NCBI RefSeq assembly: GCF_003369795.1
Contig: NZ_CP026730.1
Coordinates: 496,001 to 560,000 of the forward strand
Direction of reading: 5' to 3'
Source of the DNA: Streptomyces sp. CB09001
Lineage (GTDB): Bacteria; Actinomycetota; Actinomycetes; Streptomycetales; Streptomycetaceae
Length of the DNA: 64,000 nt
Shown here piece after piece: positions 8,214-14,700 of this stretch. The stretch's first letter is position 1. Every line of letters starts with the position of its first letter. The position numbers were made by a program, and so were the translations under genes. A model generated the notes under the pieces. It searched no databases and had not been told where the DNA came from. It worked only from the letters and a program-made list of their open reading frames with translations.

Positions 8214-8627
8214 TCACCCGCTGCGGACTTCCGTGTTCTGGCAGGCGTGCAGCAGCCAGCGTCCGTCGTCCTGCCTGGTCATGACGTACAGCGGCGCGCC
8301 CTCCGTGTCTCCCTCGGCCGAGTGGTAGACCTGCCGGACCTTGACCGCCGCCACGTCCGGGCGCAGGAACTGCGTGTGGATCACCTCGTAGGTGACGTCG
8401 CCGTCCCACACGGCCTGGGGCAGCACCGCGCGGGTGAACTCGGAGATCGCGTCGAGGCCCAGGAGCACCTTGCCGTGCCCGGTCGTCCAGAGCGCGTCGG
8501 GTCGGAAGAGGGAAAGGAACCCTTCGGCGTCCTTGTCGCGCTGGGTGCGTTCGACGGTGGCCACGACGTGCTCGATGGCCTTGATGTCCTCGGTGTCGGC
8601 CTCCGTGGGAGAGCCCTGTGTGTTCAT
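8214..8627 (-). CDS. SnoaL-like/SgcJ-EcaC family small protein
   Basis: 137 aa from ATG 8627. The fold signature is EHVVATVERTQRDKDAEGFLSLF, then ALWTTGHGKVLLGLDAISEF, TYEVIHTQFLRPDVAAVKV and DGRWLLHACQNTEVR, as in NTF2-like SgcJ/EcaC proteins (DUF4440/SnoaL_3 type). Such proteins are often annotated as oxidoreductase-like, but catalysis is seldom shown. A GTG at 8636 is in frame. GGTGATC sits three bases before the ATG and could pair with the 16S tail. The gene is driven by a MerR-type promoter (8635-8665) overlapping the end of the neighbouring DUF2071 gene. It converges on the GH32 gene with a 30-bp gap. Confidence 0.75.
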   Translation of the reverse strand: MNTQGSPTEADTEDIKAIEHVVATVERTQRDKDAEGFLSLFRPDALWTTGHGKVLLGLDAISEFTRAVLPQAVWDGDVTYEVIHTQFLRPDVAAVKVRQVYHSAEGDTEGAPLYVMTRQDDGRWLLHACQNTEVRSG

Positions 8628-8634
8628 GCGGATC

Positions 8635-8665
8635 ACCGTGGCGCCTCAACCATGCTTGAGGTCAA
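8635..8665 (-). promoter_or_regulatory. MerR-type long-spacer promoter with perfect 6-6-6 dyad
   Basis: On the minus strand, TTGACC (complement of 8660-8665) is followed by the dyad CCTCAA-N6-TTGAGG (8644-8661). A 19-bp spacer leads to a weak -10 (CACGGT). A -35 next to a dyad inside a 19-bp spacer is the hallmark of MerR-family activated promoters. It sits within the last codons of the DUF2071 gene and should drive the SnoaL-like gene with a very short or absent leader. Confidence 0.65.
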
Positions 8666-9420
8666 GGGCCGGCCGGGACGGCGGCGGCCGGCAGGGCGGG
8701 GCGACCGAGACGGACCGGGACCCCGGGCGAGTAGAGGACGCTGACCGGGCCCTCTCCCGTCGCCGGTACCCCGGCACTCGCGACCAGGTCCTCGTCGCAC
8801 GAGAGGAGTCGCGCCCGGTGCAGGGGCCAGCGGGGATGGTGGTTGGGCAGGTACGCCGCTTGGCCGAAGAACATGTTGTGCATGCCCCAGCGGGCGGTGA
8901 GGAAGTGCTCCAGGTCCGTGGGCTCGTGGATGCGTTCGCCGGTCCGCAGGGTGATGCGGCTGTGGGCACCGCGCGGTCCCGGCCAGCGGCGGGAGCTGGT
9001 GTAGGTCACGGTGTCGCCCACGGAGCGGACGGTCATGCGGGACCACAGGTAGGGCAGCCGGAAGCCGACGCGCCCCATCACCACCGGTATCAGCCGCGAG
9101 GCGTCCATCGACCGGAAGACCACGCCGCGCCGCCCGTGCGCGTCCACGCTGTACAGCCGCACGTTGGTCTCCGGGAACGAGCCGAAGTACGGGATCCCGG
9201 GCAGCCTGAACCATCCGACCCGGTGCATGCGGAACGCGACGAGTCCCACGTACGTGAGTCCGTCGTGCGTGTCGGGGACGGTGCCGCGCGGCATGAGTCC
9301 CGCCACGGCGGCGGGCTCGACGGCCCAGTGGATGAAGGCGAGGTCGAGCCACTCCTGGGTGAGGAGCGGCGTCCGTATCGCCGCGGGGGCGTCCGGGGTC
9401 ACGGCGCTGGGCTTCTGCAC
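8662..9420 (-). CDS. DUF2071 (YqjF-like) family protein
   Basis: 252 aa from GTG 9420 (VQKPSAVTPDAPAAIRTPLLTQEWLDLAFIHW in outline). The pattern is that of YqjF/DUF2071 proteins: an N-terminal WLDLAFIHWAVEP, LTYVGLVAFRMHRVG, ETNVRLYSVDAHGRRGVVFRSMDASR, and HFLTARWGM near the end. No catalytic role is established for the family. The start lacks a clear ribosome site; no better one was found. The 160-bp region to the divergent MerR-clamp gene holds a G-rich tandem repeat. Its stop codon lies inside the MerR-type promoter of the next gene. Confidence 0.75.
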   Translation of the reverse strand: MQKPSAVTPDAPAAIRTPLLTQEWLDLAFIHWAVEPAAVAGLMPRGTVPDTHDGLTYVGLVAFRMHRVGWFRLPGIPYFGSFPETNVRLYSVDAHGRRGVVFRSMDASRLIPVVMGRVGFRLPYLWSRMTVRSVGDTVTYTSSRRWPGPRGAHSRITLRTGERIHEPTDLEHFLTARWGMHNMFFGQAAYLPNHHPRWPLHRARLLSCDEDLVASAGVPATGEGPVSVLYSPGVPVRLGRPALPAAAVPAGP

Positions 9421-9445
9421 GGCGCAAGGATGACAGACGGACGGG

Positions 9446-9544
9446 CCGTGCGGCCCGAGGGGGTCGGGCGGAGCGGCCGAGGGGGATCGGGCGGTGCGGC
9501 CAAGGGGGGGTCGGGCCGTGCGGCCAAGGGGGGTCGGGCGGTGC
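9446..9544 (+). repeat. Four imperfect G-rich tandem repeats of 22-24 bp
   Basis: Four head-to-tail units of the form GCGGCC(A/G)AGGGGG-TCGGGC(G/C)G occupy the divergent region between the DUF2071 gene and the MerR-clamp gene. The plus strand has repeated runs of five to seven G plus GGG triplets, so G-quadruplex folding is possible. The repeats lie in the leader or promoter region of the DUF2071 gene on its template side. Confidence 0.75.
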
Positions 9545-9580
9545 ATACGGCCCGCTGCTGCTGCGGGGATCCCCTCATGA

Positions 9581-9611
9581 TTGACCCTCGACCTGGTCCA
9601 GGGATCAGAGT
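9581..9611 (+). promoter_or_regulatory. MerR-type promoter of the MerR-clamp fusion gene
   Basis: TTGACC (9581-9586), a 19-bp spacer and CAGAGT (9606-9611). The spacer holds the near-perfect dyad CCTCGACC-T-GGTCCAGG (9586-9602, one mismatch). This is a typical MerR self-regulated promoter. The start point near 9618 leaves a short leader with GGAG at 9621-9624 before ATG 9631. Confidence 0.7.
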
Positions 9612-9630
9612 TCCCGACGTGGAGAGCGAG

Positions 9631-10725
9631 ATGCGCAGCATTGGCGAGATGGCCCGCGACAGCGGACTGGGCGTGAGCGCCCTGCGGTTCTACGACCGTG
9701 CCGGTGTGCTGGTCCCCGCCTGGGTCGATCCGGCGAGTGGCTACCGGTGGTACGCCCCCGGCCAGCTCGATGAGGCCAGGGTGCTGGTCCGGCTGCGGGG
9801 GGCGGGTGTGCCGCTGGCGGACATCCGGCTGGTGCTGGCCGGCTGGTCCGGGGCGGACGCCGACCTGGTGCGAGGGCTGCTCCGGGCACACCTGAGCCGT
9901 CTGGAGCGGGGGCTGGCCGAGGCCCGCAGCGAGTTCTCCACGCTCGAAGCGCTACTCGATCACAGGGAGAATCCCATGACCACCTCGCCGCGTACCGGCA
10001 CCGTCCGACTGTCCCTTCCCGCGCCCGCGCTGGCGGACGCGCTCGACGCGGTCCGCTTCGCCGCGGGCCGGGACCCCGAGCTGCCGATGCTCGGCGGCGT
10101 CCTGTTCGACGTCGAGGGCGACGCGCTCCACGTCGTGGCCACCGACCGCTACCGGATGGCCGTCGCGCGCCTGACCGCCGTCGGACACGGGGGACCGCGC
10201 GAGCAGGTCGTCGTGCCCGCACCGCTCGTCGACGCGATGCGCGCGCTGCTGGGCGAGGACGAGCCCGCCCGCTTCGGCGTGGAGGGAGAGCGCGTGACGC
10301 TGGAGGCCGGGGAGCGCGAGGCGTCGGGGCGGCGCCTGGCCCACGACTTCCCCGACTACCGCCGTCTCGTGCAGCTGCCGCCCGGGCGGCGGGTCGTCGT
10401 CGATGTGCCCGAGTTCCGGGAGGCGTTGGCGACCGGCCCCGTCCGCACGGCCGAACAGGGCGAGCCGGGCGGCCGGTCCGCGCGCGACGTCAGCGTGCTC
10501 GCGACGGTGGACGGCACGGTGATCGTCTGCGGGGAGGCAGACCCGGACGGGGCCGGGCACCACGTCGGTGTCGACCGCGGGTACCTGCTGGACGCGCTCG
10601 CGGCCGCGGACCGGGACCGGCTCGTCCTGGAGTTCGGGCCCGCTCCCACCGCGCCGCTGGCGATCCGCCGGGCGGACGACGAGGGGGCGTTCTCGCTGCT
10701 GATGCCGGTCCGCCTGGACGACTGA
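9631..10725 (+). CDS. MerR DNA-binding head fused to a DNA polymerase beta-clamp-like domain
   Basis: 364 aa. Residues 1-70 are a MerR winged helix (SIGEMARDSGLGVSALRFYDRAGVL, then SGYRWY and LADIRLVLA). A helical dimerisation segment of about residues 75-112 follows. From about 120 the protein resembles the DnaN sliding clamp: LGGVLFDVEGDALHVVATDRYRMAVA, FPDYRRLV and a closing DDEGAFSLLMPVRL. The clamp part is about 245 residues, roughly two of the usual three clamp domains. ATG 9631 has GGAG six bases upstream. An internal ATG at 9976 has its own GGGAGA site and could yield the clamp part alone. MerR-clamp fusions are known in Streptomyces annotation, but their ligand is not. Confidence 0.85.
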   Translation: MRSIGEMARDSGLGVSALRFYDRAGVLVPAWVDPASGYRWYAPGQLDEARVLVRLRGAGVPLADIRLVLAGWSGADADLVRGLLRAHLSRLERGLAEARSEFSTLEALLDHRENPMTTSPRTGTVRLSLPAPALADALDAVRFAAGRDPELPMLGGVLFDVEGDALHVVATDRYRMAVARLTAVGHGGPREQVVVPAPLVDAMRALLGEDEPARFGVEGERVTLEAGEREASGRRLAHDFPDYRRLVQLPPGRRVVVDVPEFREALATGPVRTAEQGEPGGRSARDVSVLATVDGTVIVCGEADPDGAGHHVGVDRGYLLDALAAADRDRLVLEFGPAPTAPLAIRRADDEGAFSLLMPVRLDD

Positions 10726-10786
10726 CGGCTCCCCGGTCGCCCGCCCCGTGCCTCTCCCCCGCCCCGCGTCCCCCGCACCGACGGCG

Positions 10787-10809
10787 TTGTCAGTGGGCTC
10801 GCCTACAGT
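10787..10809 (+). promoter_or_regulatory. DNA-damage (RecA-NDp/PafBC-type) promoter of the yeh-like operon
   Basis: TTGTCAGTG (10787-10795), exactly eight bases, then TACAGT (10804-10809). This matches the actinobacterial recA non-SOS damage consensus tTGTCRgtg-N8-TAnnnT at every defined position. A start point near 10816 would give a leader of about 30 nt with GGGGAGG at 10835-10841 before ATG 10847. No terminator hairpin is visible between the MerR-clamp gene and this promoter, so some read-through is possible. Confidence 0.8.
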
Positions 10810-10846
10810 CGTCAGCACTTGATCACTGCGGTGCGGGGAGGCACTC

Positions 10847-11701
10847 ATGGGGTGGGTGACGGCCGGGGACTACGAGGTCGCCCTGGACGACGGGAAGGTG
10901 GTGTGCCGCAACGCCACCGGACGGCGGCTGAAGTCGGTGCCGGCCAAGCTCGCGGACGATCCCGCGGTGGTCGGACTGCGGCAGCTCGTCGAGTGGCTGG
11001 AGCGGCACGAACGCCAGTGCCTGAGCGACGTGGAGCGGTGGATGGTGCGGTCGCTGCCCGTGCCCCTCGCCGTGCTCACCCGCGTGTGGCCCGACCCGGC
11101 CTGGCGGTCCGCCCTGCGCGACCTCGTGGTCACCGGTGCCGACGGCGAGGTCGCGGGATTCCTGCGCGACGCCGACCCCGAGCGCGGCCTCGGCCTCGTC
11201 GACCTCGACGGTGACACGGTCCGTGTCACCCCCGACCTGGTCCGTCTCCCGCATCCCGTGCTCCTCGAAGACCTGGAGGAGCTGCGGGAGTTCGCCGTCG
11301 AGCTCGGCGTGGAACAGCGCGCTCAGCAGCTCTTCCGCGAGGTCTGGCACCGCCCCGCGGTGCTCGACGCCGAGGCCTCCTCGGTCGAGGAGTACGCGGG
11401 CGGCGCCTTCAAGGAGCTGCGCTTCCTGCACGGCCGGGTCAGCCGGCTCGGCCACCGGGTACGGGGCGGATACGCGGTCTGCTCCGCCTGGGAGGACGGC
11501 CGGGGTGTGGAGGCCCGGGTCTGGATCGGCGACTACGACGGCTACGAGGAGACGGAGACCGGCCCCCTCATGTGGACCGACACCGCCGGACGGCTGCTGA
11601 AGCTGGGCCAGGTCGGGCCGGTCGCCTGGTCGGAGGGCATGCGCATGGCTGCCGCGCTGTACGCCGGTCGCGACATCGAGGACGAGGAGCGGGCCGCGTG
11701 A
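10847..11701 (+). CDS. DUF4132 (MolR/YehI C-terminal-like) protein, first gene of the yeh-like operon
   Basis: 284 aa. The DUF4132 pattern is seen in outline: a short N-terminal WGR-like strand set (MGWVTAGDYEVALDDGKVV), LRDLVVTGADGEVAGFLRDAD, VRLPHPVLLEDLEEL, then QRAQQLFREVWHRP and a C-terminal SAWEDGRGVEARVWIGDYDG. E. coli YehI/MolR is about four times longer and carries this domain at its C-terminus, so this is a stand-alone version. The ribosome site is GGGGAGG, five bases before the ATG. Its stop overlaps the next start as GTGA (11698-11701). No enzyme activity is known for DUF4132. The assignment rests on motif order and on the company of MoxR, DUF5682, VWA and SWIM genes. Confidence 0.75.
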   Translation: MGWVTAGDYEVALDDGKVVCRNATGRRLKSVPAKLADDPAVVGLRQLVEWLERHERQCLSDVERWMVRSLPVPLAVLTRVWPDPAWRSALRDLVVTGADGEVAGFLRDADPERGLGLVDLDGDTVRVTPDLVRLPHPVLLEDLEELREFAVELGVEQRAQQLFREVWHRPAVLDAEASSVEEYAGGAFKELRFLHGRVSRLGHRVRGGYAVCSAWEDGRGVEARVWIGDYDGYEETETGPLMWTDTAGRLLKLGQVGPVAWSEGMRMAAALYAGRDIEDEERAA

Positions 11702-14700
11702 ACGCCATGGACAGCACCACCGCGCCCCACGGCGCCACCGGCGCGCGCGGGGTCACCGGACTCGACGACGCCACCGTTTCCGCCCTGCTGGAGGCCGGCG
11801 CGCTCCTGCCGCCGGGCAGCAGCGGCCGGGCGGACGCCGACGCCCTCACCGTCCGTACGTACACCCATGCGGCGCTGGGCGGACGCCCCGTGGTCCGGCT
11901 GGTGCCGGGCACTCTCGGGGAGGCCGAGGACCTCGCTCTGGACTTCCTCGGTCTCGTGCGGGACCCGGAGACCCCCGAGGTGGGGCAGGTCAGGCGGGAG
12001 ACCCTCGGCTTCCCCGCCTGGGCCCTGGTCAACGACCCGGCCAACGGCCACCACGCGCTGGCCCTGGTCAAGGACATCGAGCGGCTCGCCCGCCAGGCCA
12101 AGTCCCGCCCGGGTACCGCCAAGGAGGGCTTCGAGAAACTCGGCGACCGGCTCGGCCGGGCCGTGCCGCACTTCCTGCCGACCTTCTACGAGCAGGCCGC
12201 GCGGATCTTCCTCCAGTTCGACAACACCACCTACGCCGCCGCCTTCTTCGGCAAGGCGCGCGAGGCGGAGCGGGTGCACGCGCTCACGGTCGACGAGCAG
12301 CGGCAGCGCGCCGTGTTCCTGGAGTTCGCCTTCGCCGGGGCGCTGACGGTCAAGGCGCTGAAGCAGCATGTGCGGGATCTGGCCGCCAGGCTGGACGCCG
12401 CCGAGGCCTGGGCCCAGTTCCGTCAACTGGCGGTGGAACGCTGTGCGGCCGGTATGCCGCCGTACGCCTCGCTGCCGCAGGACGCGCGCGTGCTGATCAA
12501 GGCGGCCGGGCTGCCTCGCGTCGAGGCGGAGTGCGACCTTGTCGCCGACCTGGTCGCCTCGCCCGCCGCCGTCCGGGCGCCCGCCTCCTTCTGGACGGCC
12601 TACCGTGCGACCCTCGGCATCCTCGCCGGACGGCGGCCCGCCGTCCGGGAGCGCCTGCTGGAGATCATGCCGGCCGGTCTGGACCACAACGCCAAGAGTG
12701 ACGAGTTCTGGCTGGAGCTGCTGGCCGAGTGCGGTGCCGACCGGCTGCTGACCGGCGAGGACGGCGGGACGGCGGGCCCGAGCGGTGCGGCCGGCGCATC
12801 CGCGGGCGGTGTGGACGCGGCGGACTGGCTGAGCCGTTGGGCCGCCCATCGCAAGCGCGGCGCCACGGTGTGCGGCAGTTCCCCGGCCACGCTCGGCCTC
12901 GTCTCGCGGATGGCACCCCGGTTGCGCTCCGGCGGACGTGCGGTCGACCTGTTCACCGGCCGCCGGCACGTGGGTGTGGACATCGCCCTGCTCGACCTGT
13001 GCGCCGCGGAGAACATCCCACTCGCCCTGCCCGCGAAGGACGCCGAGGTCCACCTCGGACTCGACGGCTGGGTGCGCGACACCCGGCCGGAGCGGCGCGA
13101 TCTGGCCGCCGTCGCCACTGACCCGCGGCTGCGCCCCCTGCTCCTGCGGGCGGTGGGTGCCGCGGGGCGCGAGCGGCAGTCGAACGGGGTACTGGACCAT
13201 CTCGCCGGCCATCACGTACTGAGCGGGGTCCTGCGCGAGTGGCTGGCCGGCGCCGTCGGTGAACTCGTCGGCGCCGTGGGCCTGCCCGGAGCCCGCGAGG
13301 CGCTGAACCGGCTGAGTCCCTTCCGGTCGGTGGCTCCCCGGGCCAATCCCGAGGCCGTCGCCCGTGCCGCCGGGTACGAGGCCGCTCCGCTGCTCGGGCG
13401 TACCCTGCGGACCGGCATCCTGGACGAACTGGGCTGGCCCGCCCTGGACGCGGCCCTGCGGCTGCTCGACGCCGAGACCCGGGCCCGCAACGGCAACGGG
13501 ACCGGGACGCGCGGGGACCGCGACACCGCGCTGGTCGTGGACGAGGCATGGCCCTGCCTGATCCTCAGCCGCGGGCACAAGGCGGTCGTCGTGGGTCCGG
13601 ACGGGATCCTGCTCGAACACGACCTGCGGCTCCCGGCCGACCTGGACCGCTGGCAGCGCCCCCGGTTCCGGTACGCCGACGGGGAACTGCTCGTGGTGTG
13701 GTGGCAGGACGGCAAGCAGCGCGGCTACTGGTCCACCCGGCCGTCCGAGGTCCTCACGCTCACCGGCGAGCAGCTCCCCCACTGGTGGCGCAACGACGAC
13801 GTCGCCCCCTCCATCCCGCTGCCCGGCGGCGGCCGGGCCACCGGCGGGCGCACCCTGCACGCGGGCGACACCGTCCTGCCCCCGAGCAGGCCCGTCATCG
13901 GTGACGGCACGTCCTACTGGCGGCAGGGCAGGCAGGGCAGGCAGCACGTGTGGCTGGAGTACGACCCGGCGACGGGCACGCACAGTCGCGCGTCGCTGCC
14001 CGCCTTCCTCCGTTCCGGCATCGGCGACGACGCGACGCTGTTGCAGGACAGGTGCGAGGTGCTGCCGCTGCAACCCGGTCTCGAACAGAGCCCGTTCGGC
14101 ACCGACGGCGTCGTGCTCGGGCGTTGGGTGCGCGCCGGGGAGGTGGCGGGCGAGGTACTGACCACGGCGGGAACGCCCGACGGCCGGACCGTCACGCTGC
14201 GCACCTCCGGGCGCGGCGAACGCGTCGCCCCGCTCGGTGCGCTGCGCCTGCCCGGGGGCGCCGCGCCCGTCGTGGCGCGCACACGGCGCCAGATCTCCCT
14301 GTTCGCGCCGGACGACGGCAGCGACGCGGGCGTACTCGGCCGCGTGACGCCGAACGAGCGGGGCGGGGAGTTCGCCGCGGGTACCCCGTTCGTCCCGCCG
14401 GTTTCCTTCTGGCACGCGCTGCGCCCCCGCGACGAGCGGTCGTCGGCCGTTCTGCGCGCCTTCACCGACGAGGCGGCGGCCGACCTGCTGCGCGCGGCGG
14501 TACGGGCCCTGGCGGAGCGTCAGGCGCAGGTGAGCGCGGCGAATGCCGCGCATGAAGCGGCCGGTGACGGCGGTGCGGGCTCCGGACCGGCCGACGGGTC
14601 GGCCGCCACCGGGAACGGGCCCGTGGTGCCGTCCGCCGACGAGGTGGTACGGCGGGTCGTGACCCGTGCGCTTCCCGGACTCACCGACAAGCGGCTCCTC

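Noticed and set aside
9446..9544. Tandem repeats as a possible CRISPR array
   Set aside because: Units are contiguous with no unique spacers, and no cas genes are present.
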